Source: Candidatus Woesearchaeota archaeon (GTDB lineage: Archaea; Nanobdellota; Nanobdellia; Woesearchaeales; DSVV01). From it: 57,994 bases of DNA. The DNA lies in contig JACRKF010000033.1 in the NCBI GenBank assembly GCA_016219865.1, forward strand, positions 65,960 through 123,953, read 5' to 3'. The notes under the pieces are model-generated. The model was given only the letters and a program-made list of their open reading frames with translations. It did no database searches and had not been told where the DNA came from. The position numbers and the translations under genes are program-made. This document shows positions 38,964-45,994 of the stretch, piece after piece. Position 1 is the stretch's first letter. The number at the start of each line of letters is the position of its first letter.

Positions 38964-40731
38964 GAAATTGTTTACAAGTACAAGAATTATAATTTTATTA
39001 GTTTTACTATTATTGGCTGTTTTTGTTATACACCCAAAATCATCTGAAGATGGTGTTGCAATAAGGAGTGTTGCTCGTAATTCAGCTGCAGCATATTCTG
39101 GATTTATTAGTCCGCTAGCTCTTGACAAACCAGTGTATAAAGAGATTATTTATGAAATAAATGGAAAACCTATTAGTAATTATGTTAGTTATAACAAAGC
39201 AGTAAGTGACCTGCAACCTGAAGATTTAGTGAGCATAAAAACAAGAACTCATTTTGATATTGATCCAAATGGCAACAGAAAGTTTTACTTCTTTGCAAAA
39301 GAACGAGAATATACATTATTGGTGCGGCCTGCTTACAAGATAACTCCATTAAATGAAACAGAAAAGATAATTGTTAACCAGACTGTTTTTTTCAATGAAA
39401 CAATTAATGGTACAGTTGTTGAAAGCTCAAAAATAGTTCAAAAAGAAATTGAAGTTCAAAAAGTTCTAAATGAGACTATTGGCATTGAAGAATTAGGATT
39501 ATCAATCTATGATGCGCCAAGTAATAATTTAAAAAAAGGCCTTGATTTAGAAGGTGGCACTAGAGTATTGTTAAAAACAGAAAAAACAGTTACAGAAGAA
39601 GAAATTTCAATTATTATTGATAATCTTAAACAGCGATTAAATGTTTATGGATTAAGCGATCTTATTATTAGAAGCGCTGGAGATTTCAGCACAGGTAATC
39701 AATATATTGTTGTGGAGATTGCAGGTGTTACAGAAGATGATATTAAAGAGCTTATTGCAAAACAAGGTGTATTTGAAGCAAAAGTAAGCAACAAAACTGT
39801 ATTTATGGGTGGAAAAGATATTAAAAATGTATGTAGAACTCCTGATTGTAGTTTTGTTGTTGATCCGCGTTCTCCTTGCGGTAAAGTAGGTTCTGGAGAT
39901 TATCAATGTACTTTTTCATTCTCAATAACATTAAGTCAAGAATCTGCGCAGAAGCAAGCAGATGCGACAAAAACATTAGATATTATAGATGGCGATTATC
40001 TTAGTGAAAATATTGATTTCTTTTTAGATGGGGAATTAGTAGACAGCTTGCGTATTGGAAGTTCATTGAAGGGAAAAGCAGAGACAAATATTGCTATCTC
40101 TGGTCCAGGTGCAGGAAGAACGCAGCAAGAAGCAATCGCAAATTCTGGAAAAAACATGAAACGATTGCAGACAATCTTAATCACAGGAAGTTTGCCAGTA
40201 AAACTTGAAATTGTAAAGATTGATACATTATCTCCTTTGTTAGGGAAAGAATTAACGCAAAATGCAATTAGAATAGCATTATTCTCAATTCTTGCAGTTG
40301 CAGTTGTAATTTACATACGATACAGAAAACTAACTATTTCAATTCCTATGGTTATTACAATGGCAAGTGAGATCATATTAATCTTAGCATTTGCAGCTCT
40401 TGTTGGCTGGAACTTAGATTTAGCAGCAATTGCAGCAATTATTGTTTCAGTTGGTACAGGAGTGGATGATCAAATAGTTATCACTGAAGAAGCTTTATTA
40501 AAGCAAAAAGAAAGTTATAGTAACTGGAAAGACAAATTAAAGAAAGCGTTTTTCATCATAATGGCAGCATATTTCACAACAGTTGTTGCAATGATTCCAT
40601 TATGGAGTGCAGGCGCAGGATTATTGCGAGGCTTTGCAATCACAACAATTGCTGGAGTAACATTTGGTGTATTCATCACACGACCAGCTTTTGCAGCAAT
40701 GCTGGAAATATTATTCGAAGAGAAAGAATAA
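38947..40731 (+). CDS. secD: Protein-export membrane protein SecD
   Basis: The 594-aa protein has an N-terminal helix (RIIILLVLLLLAVFVIHP), a PDZ-like stretch (GVAIRSVARNSAAAYSG.. YEINGKPISNYVSY), the SecD signature LKKGLDLEGGTRVLLKTE with the following TITISD-type SIIIDNLKQRLNVYGLSDLIIRSAG, and a six-helix C-terminal region with ALVGWNLDLAAIAAIIVSVGTGVDDQIVITEEAL. The extra PDZ-like part before the D1 domain is seen in other archaeal SecD proteins. The gene overlaps secF, so the two are translated together. Confidence 0.95.
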   Translation: MKAKIKKLFTSTRIIILLVLLLLAVFVIHPKSSEDGVAIRSVARNSAAAYSGFISPLALDKPVYKEIIYEINGKPISNYVSYNKAVSDLQPEDLVSIKTRTHFDIDPNGNRKFYFFAKEREYTLLVRPAYKITPLNETEKIIVNQTVFFNETINGTVVESSKIVQKEIEVQKVLNETIGIEELGLSIYDAPSNNLKKGLDLEGGTRVLLKTEKTVTEEEISIIIDNLKQRLNVYGLSDLIIRSAGDFSTGNQYIVVEIAGVTEDDIKELIAKQGVFEAKVSNKTVFMGGKDIKNVCRTPDCSFVVDPRSPCGKVGSGDYQCTFSFSITLSQESAQKQADATKTLDIIDGDYLSENIDFFLDGELVDSLRIGSSLKGKAETNIAISGPGAGRTQQEAIANSGKNMKRLQTILITGSLPVKLEIVKIDTLSPLLGKELTQNAIRIALFSILAVAVVIYIRYRKLTISIPMVITMASEIILILAFAALVGWNLDLAAIAAIIVSVGTGVDDQIVITEEALLKQKESYSNWKDKLKKAFFIIMAAYFTTVVAMIPLWSAGAGLLRGFAITTIAGVTFGVFITRPAFAAMLEILFEEKE

Positions 40732-40734
40732 AAA

Positions 40735-41112
40735 ATGGGCAAAACAAAAAACTGGGCAATTTTTTTAATGATTGTTACAACATTCTTAACATCTATTGCT
40801 CAAATATTTCTGAAAAAAGGAGCAAATGTATTGCAATTCAATTTTTTTAGCCTAATCACAAATTACAATCTCATTATAGGTATAATACTTTACGGATTAG
40901 CAGCAGTTTTATTGATTATTGCATTGCGTGGCGGAGAATTGTCTGTTTTATATCCAATGATTTCAACAAGTTACATCTGGGTTGCATTGCTTGCTTCATA
41001 CTTCTTTGGTGAACTATTCTCAATTACAAAAATCATAGGAATTATTGCAATTATTATTGGTGTTACATTTATTGGTATAGGAAGTAGAAAAAGCGAGGTT
41101 GCTGCAACATGA
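40735..41112 (+). CDS. Small multidrug resistance/EamA-type half transporter (first subunit)
   Basis: The 125-aa protein has four hydrophobic segments: WAIFLMIVTTFLTSIAQIFLK, LIIGIILYGLAAVLLIIALRGG, VLYPMISTSYIWVALLASYFFGE and IIGIIAIIIGVTFIGIG. The ALRGGELSVLYPMISTSYIW motif is typical of the drug/metabolite transporter superfamily. The adjoining gene encodes a similar half transporter, overlapping by 4 nt, so the pair likely forms a heterodimer with opposite topologies. The ATG follows the secD stop by 3 nt. The substrate cannot be predicted. Confidence 0.82.
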   Translation: MGKTKNWAIFLMIVTTFLTSIAQIFLKKGANVLQFNFFSLITNYNLIIGIILYGLAAVLLIIALRGGELSVLYPMISTSYIWVALLASYFFGELFSITKIIGIIAIIIGVTFIGIGSRKSEVAAT

Positions 41113-41453
41113 CTAACCTTTTGATAATAGCAGTTGTCATAATTGCAACAGTTATTGGCGCATGCGGTTCTTTATATTTCAAAAAAGCATCTGATCGTGT
41201 TACAAAAAGGTTTTTTGCAAATTTTTTGAATGCTGATCTAATGAAGGGAGTAGCTTTATATCTTATCTCAAGCATAATATTTATATTGGCATTGCAATAT
41301 GAAAAAGTATCAATCCTTTATCCAATAACATCATTAAGTTATATTTGGGCTTCATTATTAGCAATAAAATATCTTGGAGAAAAGCCAAATACATTGCGAT
41401 GGATAGGCATTGTAATTATTATTATTGGCGTTACATTTATAGGGTTAAGTTAA
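41109..41453 (+). CDS. Small multidrug resistance/EamA-type half transporter (second subunit)
   Basis: This is a paralogue of the preceding gene, with four membrane segments: LLIIAVVIIATVIGACGSLYFKK, GVALYLISSIIFILALQYEK, ILYPITSLSYIWASLLAIKYLGEK and WIGIVIIIIGVTFIGLS. The LYPITSLSYIWAS motif aligns with LYPMISTSYIWVA of its partner. Start ATG overlaps the previous stop by 4 nt (ATGA), so synthesis is coupled. A heterodimer is likely, as in other paired SMR systems. After the stop lies a family C element and then pyrH. Confidence 0.82.
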   Translation: MTNLLIIAVVIIATVIGACGSLYFKKASDRVTKRFFANFLNADLMKGVALYLISSIIFILALQYEKVSILYPITSLSYIWASLLAIKYLGEKPNTLRWIGIVIIIIGVTFIGLS

Positions 41454-41472
41454 ATTACTAATAAAAAATAAC

Positions 41473-41507
41473 GGTAAATTAATTGCGAAGCAATTATGGC
41501 TTTTACC
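41473..41507 (+). repeat. Family C two-stem element, copy 2, upstream of pyrH
   Basis: GGTAAA/TTTACC (41473-41478, 41502-41507) forms the outer stem. TAATTGC/GCAATTA with a GAA loop forms the inner stem, and TGGCT is unpaired on the right. The element is intergenic and ends just before the ribosome binding site region of pyrH. Confidence 0.75.
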
Positions 41508-41525
41508 TGAAGTGAGGAATTTTTT

Positions 41526-42200
41526 ATGATGGAAACAGTAATTTTATCATTAGGTGGTTCATTGATCTGTCCAGAGAACATAGATGTTACATTTCTGCAG
41601 CAGTTCAAGCAATTGCTCTCTTCTTTCCCCAAAAAAAGATTTGCATTGATCTGTGGTGGCGGGCATATTTGCAGAGTATACCAAAAAGCAGCAAAAGAAT
41701 TAGGTGTTGCTTCTTCAGAAGAGCTTGATTGGATAGGCATAAAAGCAACAAAACTCAATGCAGAGCTTGTACGAACTCTTTTTGGAAAAGAAGCGTATGA
41801 AACAGTGATTGATAATCCAGAACAAAAAATCAAAACAAATAAACAAATCGTTATAGGTTCTGGCTACATTCCAGGTTCATCAAGTGATTTAGATGCAGTC
41901 CATCTGGCAAAAAATTTAGGTGCAAAAACTGTTATTAATCTGAGCAATATTGATTATTTGTACGACAAAGATCCAAAGCAATTTTCTGACGCTCAGAAAA
42001 TTGTTAAGGCAACATTTAAACAATTGTTAGAAATAACAGGCAAAGAATGGGTTCCTGGAAAAAATGTGCCATTTGATCCAGCTGCAAGCAAACAAGCAAT
42101 GATTGCTGGAATCACAGTTGTTTTGATGAATGGAAAGAACTTGGATAATCTAAAAAATTATCTAGATGGGAAGAAGTTTGTTGGGAGTGTTATTGAATAG
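41526..42200 (+). CDS. pyrH: UMP kinase (uridylate kinase)
   Basis: This enzyme of the amino acid kinase fold makes UDP from UMP. The archaeal type is seen in ILSLGGSLICPENIDVTFLQQF, FALICGGGHICRVYQKAAKELGV, DWIGIKATKLNAELVRTLFG, GSGYIPGSSSDLDAVHLAKNLGAKTVINLSNIDYLYDKDPKQF and PGKNVPFDPAASKQA. The length is 224 aa. Two ATGs (41526 and 41529) are possible. GAGG lies 10-15 nt before them. It is a single gene after the transporter pair. Confidence 0.94.
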   Translation: MMETVILSLGGSLICPENIDVTFLQQFKQLLSSFPKKRFALICGGGHICRVYQKAAKELGVASSEELDWIGIKATKLNAELVRTLFGKEAYETVIDNPEQKIKTNKQIVIGSGYIPGSSSDLDAVHLAKNLGAKTVINLSNIDYLYDKDPKQFSDAQKIVKATFKQLLEITGKEWVPGKNVPFDPAASKQAMIAGITVVLMNGKNLDNLKNYLDGKKFVGSVIE

Positions 42201-42259
42201 AGAATTTCAAATGAGAATCTTTATATAATCATTTCTTCTGCATCATATTGAACTGCAAA

Positions 42260-42439
42260 ATGAATAGAGAACGATTTTTAAAAGTATATGCAAATTTGCC
42301 TGAACCTGAAAGATATCAAATAATTGCAATAGTTGATGACAAAACTTATTCATGGAATATTGCATATCAGGAAATTAGTAATAATACAGGACTTGGTAAG
42401 AAGATACTGCAAAAGATTGAAATATTGGGATTAATATGA
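42260..42439 (+). CDS. Small unknown protein, 59 aa
   Basis: The protein MNRERFLKVYANLPEPERYQIIAIVDDKTYSWNIAYQEISNNTGLGKKILQKIEILGLI is soluble and helical, and I do not recognise its family. ATG 42260 fits a leaderless transcript from the TATA-like CTTTATATAATC at 42220-42231, better than the TTG at 42248. The C-terminal segment TGLGKKILQKIEILGLI resembles FGKNIIKVQMKMLQILA in the next gene, so the two may be related. The stop overlaps the start of the next gene by 4 nt. Confidence 0.6.
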   Translation: MNRERFLKVYANLPEPERYQIIAIVDDKTYSWNIAYQEISNNTGLGKKILQKIEILGLI

Positions 42440-42654
42440 AAACAAATCAGTTCAATGTTGAAGAAGAACAAAAAAAAATTGTGTTAGAGAGATTTAAAAC
42501 TCTTAATCCTGAATCTAAAATTTTCTTAGGAGGAGATTCTCTAGTCAGTGTTAAAGAGTTAATGGGTCATGTTGAGAAAGGAGATGATTTTGGAAAGAAT
42601 ATCATCAAAGTTCAAATGAAAATGCTTCAAATATTAGCAAAAGAAGTAAAATGA
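42436..42654 (+). CDS. Small unknown protein, 72 aa
   Basis: The protein MKTNQFNVEEEQKKIVLERFKTLNPESKIFLGGDSLVSVKELMGHVEKGDDFGKNIIKVQMKMLQILAKEVK is soluble and helical, and I do not recognise it. The ATG overlaps the previous stop and its own stop adjoins the ATG of the next gene directly. The three small genes form a tightly coupled operon. The last 20 residues align with those of the preceding protein. Confidence 0.6.
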   Translation: MKTNQFNVEEEQKKIVLERFKTLNPESKIFLGGDSLVSVKELMGHVEKGDDFGKNIIKVQMKMLQILAKEVK

Positions 42655-43239
42655 ATGGTAAAGGCGTTACTTGTAACAAGACCTAAACACGATATACCAA
42701 CTTCTTATTTATATGACTTTTCTAATGCAATTGTTAAAACAGTTAAGGAAATCAATGGCATGCATATAACAACTATTGAGGGAGATTCTGCAAATAGGGT
42801 TAATTTTGAGAAATCTCTTGCAAAAGAAAATTATGGTTTATTAAATGTTTTTCTAACGAAAGAAAGAATTGTTTATGCATTAGCTTGTGATTCTTTGGAG
42901 TTACTTGGTAAAACTGCTATTGAACAAGGTACAAAAGCATACATAGGATACAAAGCTCGTTTTATGCTTGTTGTTGATCCAACACGTTTTACTTCACCAA
43001 ACAAAGACAGTAATGCATTACCATTTAGAAAAGCTTGTAATAGATTGATTAACTCACTTATTTCAGGATTGCCAGTAGCTAATGCAATTGAACTCACAAA
43101 AAAAGAATATATCTCCTCTATACGATCATTGGGCACAAGCAAGGATGATCCTTATGGTGATGTTCCATTAATACGATTTGCGCTTGCATGGAATCTAGAG
43201 TTTTTAGATATGTGTGGAGATCCTTGCGCTTGTTTTTGA
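42655..43239 (+). CDS. Caspase/CHAT-like fold protein with the histidine region missing
   Basis: The 194-aa protein resembles small archaeal proteins of the caspase-like (CHAT/C25) type. There is an N-terminal strand and helix (KALLVTRPKHDIPTSYLYDFSNAIVKTVKE), ITTIEGDSANRVNFEKSL, and the catalytic-cysteine strand ERIVYALACDSLELLGKTAIEQGTKAYIGYKARFML. In relatives the phrase after the second helix reads approximately FNGHG.., carrying the catalytic His. Here YGLLNVFLTKERIVYALAC passes directly to the Cys strand. A His-bearing segment of ~30 residues thus seems deleted in frame, and protease activity is doubtful. The comparison is from memory of the family. Confidence 0.55.
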   Translation: MVKALLVTRPKHDIPTSYLYDFSNAIVKTVKEINGMHITTIEGDSANRVNFEKSLAKENYGLLNVFLTKERIVYALACDSLELLGKTAIEQGTKAYIGYKARFMLVVDPTRFTSPNKDSNALPFRKACNRLINSLISGLPVANAIELTKKEYISSIRSLGTSKDDPYGDVPLIRFALAWNLEFLDMCGDPCACF

Positions 43240-43650
43240 GGAATAATTTCAATTTTCCAACTTCTCATTTTCACCCCCCCCAATGGTAAGACTTATCTTG
43301 CTGAAGGAGTCTGTAAAAATGGAGAATATCATCGTATTCCAAAATATTGTTCACCATTAATGTGTGTTTGTGATTATCCTTCTTGTAGTCAAGATTCTGA
43401 TTGTAAACTAATGAATCTTTGTATCAGTGGAAAATGCGCGCCTCCAAATTGTACTCAAGCATGTAGTCAATTTTATGGTTATGCTAATGGGGGGGAATGT
43501 GGAGCAAAATCAGGCACTGATGTAGGCTCTGGTTATTGTGGGTTAACATTTAAACAATGTATATGTAAAGGTGTAAAAAGTGGATTTACTGTTTCAGATG
43601 GAGGAAGCAGTGGTTCTTCAGGTGGCAGTGGCGGCGAAGATAGTTTGTAA
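43240..43650 (+). pseudogene. Cysteine-rich secreted protein gene lacking its 5' end
   Basis: The frame is open from the stop of the preceding gene (43239) and encodes FTPPNGKTYLAEGVCKNGEYHRIPKYCSPLMCVCDYPSCSQDSDCKLMNLCISGKCAPPNC..CGLTFKQCICKG followed by a Gly/Ser-rich end. Twelve or more cysteines point to a disulfide-rich extracellular protein. No signal peptide or good start codon exists. The coding sense begins at a C8 tract (43274-43281), and a G7 tract lies at 43489-43495. Either the 5' part has been lost, or slipped tracts switch the frame. An internal ATG at 43360 could give 96 aa but without export signal. Confidence 0.5.
43274..43281 (+). repeat. C8 homopolymer at the start of the cysteine-rich frame
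   Basis: The context CATTTTCACCCCCCCCAATG is nearly the same as that at 29917-29935 (C9). The preceding TTCCAACTTCTCA also recurs near 29956-29968, although in a different order. Poly-C is rare in this AT-rich DNA. Confidence 0.55.
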
Positions 43651-43665
43651 CTCAATAACAAACGC

Positions 43666-43755
43666 TTATTTTTTCTTTCTTCTTTCTATTTCTTCATTTA
43701 AGAAACTGACTTCTTCCTGAGCATCTAATCGCAGCTTAACAGATAATATTTGCTG
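43666..43755 (-). pseudogene. C-terminal gene fragment fused to a family A hairpin
   Basis: Between the cysteine-rich frame and the zinc-ribbon gene, the minus strand encodes ILSVKLRLDAQEEVSFLNEEIERRKKK and a stop at 43666. The composition is typical of a real C-terminal helix, but there is no start codon. Upstream it runs into the family A hairpin at 43744-43783. It is probably the remains of a deleted gene. Confidence 0.3.
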
Positions 43756-43783
43756 AATGAACGAAGTGAATTCGCAAATATTA
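43744..43783 (+). repeat. Family A hairpin, copy 6, overlapping a stop codon
   Basis: Arms TAATATTTGC and GCAAATATTA (10 bp, perfect) enclose T-GAAT-GA-AC-GAA-GT-GA-ATTC, a core identical to copy 5 although the arms differ. The right arm supplies the TAA stop of the zinc-ribbon gene on the minus strand. Confidence 0.9.
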
Positions 43784-44026
43784 AATCAAATGTTTAACCC
43801 TTTCATCACCCATAACCTCTTTTTCAATCCAAGAACAATCTTTCTTATTATTATGAGTAATCTTGACGCTAGCTTCCTTTCCGCATTCGCAGATAGCAAC
43901 CTTATAGAGAAGTTCATGAAGAATATGTTCTGTTTTAAATTGATCCAATTGTAAACTATTGCCGCAATACAAACACTGCTCTTTAAAGATATCTTCTTTT
44001 AACAAGTGATGCACTATTCCTACCAA
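43781..44026 (-). CDS. Small zinc-ribbon-like protein, unknown
   Basis: The 81-aa protein MVGIVHHLLKEDIFKEQCLYCGNSLQLDQFKTEHILHELLYKVAICECGKEASVKITHNNKKDCSWIEKEVMGDERVKHLI has CxxC and CxC pairs (CLYC and CEC) likely to bind zinc. I do not recognise a named family. The frame starts with TTG at 44026. A GTG four codons later is another possible start. The stop codon is formed by a family A hairpin. Function unknown. Confidence 0.6.
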   Translation of the reverse strand: MVGIVHHLLKEDIFKEQCLYCGNSLQLDQFKTEHILHELLYKVAICECGKEASVKITHNNKKDCSWIEKEVMGDERVKHLI

Positions 44027-44062
44027 CCCCTAAACTATGTATTTCTATAATCTTTTGTTTTA

Positions 44063-44111
44063 TTGTCCAAATTGCTTAATCTATGAGAATTTTCCTGATA
44101 AGGAAAATTCT
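44063..44111 (-). repeat. Family B palindromic element, copy 5, directly after cutA
   Basis: The box variant TTGTCCAAATTGC (44063-44075) is followed by the palindrome AGAATTTTCCT-GATA-AGGAAAATTCT (44086-44111). The last base of the right arm is the last base of the cutA stop codon. The box has two changes from the consensus. Confidence 0.65.
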
Positions 44112-44413
44112 TATTTCATTGTCGTTTGCATCCATTGCTGATATTCTTTATTGCATCGGGCATTGAACTTTATTATACACGGACATTCATAAGAATGTAT
44201 CTCTTTTACTTCTTTCTGAATTTGGTTATATTTATTGTTTTCTGTTTTGACTAGTAAAACATACTCCTGTGAGTATTCAACAGTAGCATTCCAAAGATAC
44301 ATACTCTCTATCGGAAAGAAATTCGCGCAAGCAATTAACTTCTGAGCAAGCAGATGCTTTGCGATATTCATTGATTCTTCCTTATCTTTACAGGTGATGT
44401 AGAGGATGATCAT
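44111..44413 (-). CDS. cutA: CutA1 divalent ion tolerance protein
   Basis: The 100-aa protein MIILYITCKDKEESMNIAKHLLAQKLIACANFFPIESMYLWNATVEYSQEYVLLVKTENNKYNQIQKEVKEIHSYECPCIIKFNARCNKEYQQWM has the CutA1 pattern: the AxxLVxxxLxACxN helix end, Y-W-G/N..E.E..LLxK, and the YxxPxI strand. CutA1 forms trimers and has been linked to copper tolerance, though its true role is unclear. No neighbours relate to metals. A family B element follows the stop directly. Confidence 0.9.
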   Translation of the reverse strand: MIILYITCKDKEESMNIAKHLLAQKLIACANFFPIESMYLWNATVEYSQEYVLLVKTENNKYNQIQKEVKEIHSYECPCIIKFNARCNKEYQQWMQTTMK

Positions 44414-44487
44414 AGTTTTTATGCAATGGTAAGTAGGTATAAATAACTTACGAAACTCTTTTATATCCCAATAGATAAAATACTACA

Positions 44488-45978
44488 ATGCGGAAATCAA
44501 TCTACATACTATTCACTATTTTTTTACTAGCAATAGCTGTCAGATTATTCTTTGCATTTCAAACACCTTATTTTACAAACAATGACTCTTATTTTCATAT
44601 TAGGCAGATAGAACATATCCGTGATACAGGGTTTCCTTTGTTCAATGACGATCTCAGTTATGGTGGAAGAAAATACATCTTTCTGCCAATATTTCATTAT
44701 TTGCTGGCGTTTTTTGCATTATTTATGCCAATACTCTTTACAGTAAAGATAATTCCTGCAATATTAGCAGCTACAACTATATTGCTTGTTTATTTGATTG
44801 TTAAAAGGTTTACAAAAAAAGAAGAAGTTGCAATATTAACTGCATTCATTTCAGCATTTATTCCAATCTTTTTTAAAGAAACAATAAACGTTTTATCTCT
44901 ATATTCTTTAACAATCCCATTAACATTGCTTTTGCTTTACTTTTTTATGGATATAAGCAGTAAAGGAAGTGCAATGCTCTATGTCTTAGTATTCATTATA
45001 TTTCTCTTCACAAAACCAACAATCATGTTAATTATTGCATCATTTATGATTTATTTTATAATCATTAAAATAGAAAGTCTTCCATTAGGAAAAGCAGAAA
45101 TGGAGATTGCAATATTCTCTCTTATTTTCTCATTATGGTTTTATCTGCTTATTTACAAAAATGCATTTTATAATCACAGTTATGCTTTTCTCTGGCATAA
45201 TGTGCCAATCAAATATTTTACAGACTATTTTCAACAAATCTCAATATTGCAGGCAATCTATCAAATTGGTATAATTCCATTCTTCTGTGGAATTTATATT
45301 ATCTCAAGTTTTATGTTTAAGAAAAAAGACAAGGCAATGTATCTTTTGATTAGCATTGTTATAACAACAACAATCCTTATGTGGTTTAAACTGATAGAGT
45401 TAAACCTTGCTTTAATTTATTTATCTATCTTTCTAATTTTATTATTTGCAAAGTTCCTTGATATATTTTTAGAATATATCAGTCAGACAAAGTTAAATCA
45501 TTATTATGATTATATTATTGGTATTATCATTATTATTTTTTTAGTAACTTCATGCATACCATCATTTCAATTTGCAGTTGCAAATGTGGCAACTGCAACA
45601 AAACAATATGAAGTAAACACATTGCTTATGCTTTTTGCAACTTCTCCGCAAGATGCAACAATACTTGGTTCAGTTGATGATGGGCATTTTATAACCTATT
45701 TCTCAAATAGGAAAACAGTTGCAGATGGCAATTTTCTTTTAATTGATAATATCAATGAAAGAATTAATGATGTTGATGCAATATTTACTGCTTATTCAAA
45801 AATAAAAGCATCAGAATTGTTAGATAAATATAGTGTTGATTATATATTTCTCTCAGAAAACACAAAACAACAATATAATCTTTCTGATTTAAGATTTATT
45901 GATGAAAAGTGTTTTGATAAGATAGATGAGTATAATGTAACTGTATATAAGAATAAGTGTAAAGTAACAATAGAGTAA
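44488..45978 (+). CDS. STT3/AglB-like GT-C membrane glycosyltransferase
   Basis: The 496-aa protein has ~11 membrane segments and the first-loop acidic motif NNDSYFHIRQIEHIRDTGFPLFNDDLSYGGR, which in oligosaccharyltransferases binds metal and lipid-linked sugar. The C-terminal soluble part is short (QDATILGSVDDGHFITYFSNRKTVADGNFLL). The WWDYG catalytic signature of AglB is absent, with VDDGHF at the corresponding place. It is thus a GT-C family member related to STT3 but of uncertain substrate. It opens a five-gene run of surface-glycan genes. Confidence 0.72.
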   Translation: MRKSIYILFTIFLLAIAVRLFFAFQTPYFTNNDSYFHIRQIEHIRDTGFPLFNDDLSYGGRKYIFLPIFHYLLAFFALFMPILFTVKIIPAILAATTILLVYLIVKRFTKKEEVAILTAFISAFIPIFFKETINVLSLYSLTIPLTLLLLYFFMDISSKGSAMLYVLVFIIFLFTKPTIMLIIASFMIYFIIIKIESLPLGKAEMEIAIFSLIFSLWFYLLIYKNAFYNHSYAFLWHNVPIKYFTDYFQQISILQAIYQIGIIPFFCGIYIISSFMFKKKDKAMYLLISIVITTTILMWFKLIELNLALIYLSIFLILLFAKFLDIFLEYISQTKLNHYYDYIIGIIIIIFLVTSCIPSFQFAVANVATATKQYEVNTLLMLFATSPQDATILGSVDDGHFITYFSNRKTVADGNFLLIDNINERINDVDAIFTAYSKIKASELLDKYSVDYIFLSENTKQQYNLSDLRFIDEKCFDKIDEYNVTVYKNKCKVTIE

Positions 45979-45994
45979 ATGGAGTGAATATTTT

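Noticed and set aside
39652-39906. Minus-strand frame within secD
   Set aside because: Antisense shadow of a conserved gene. Its Ile/Asn/Thr-rich composition is that of reversed coding sequence.
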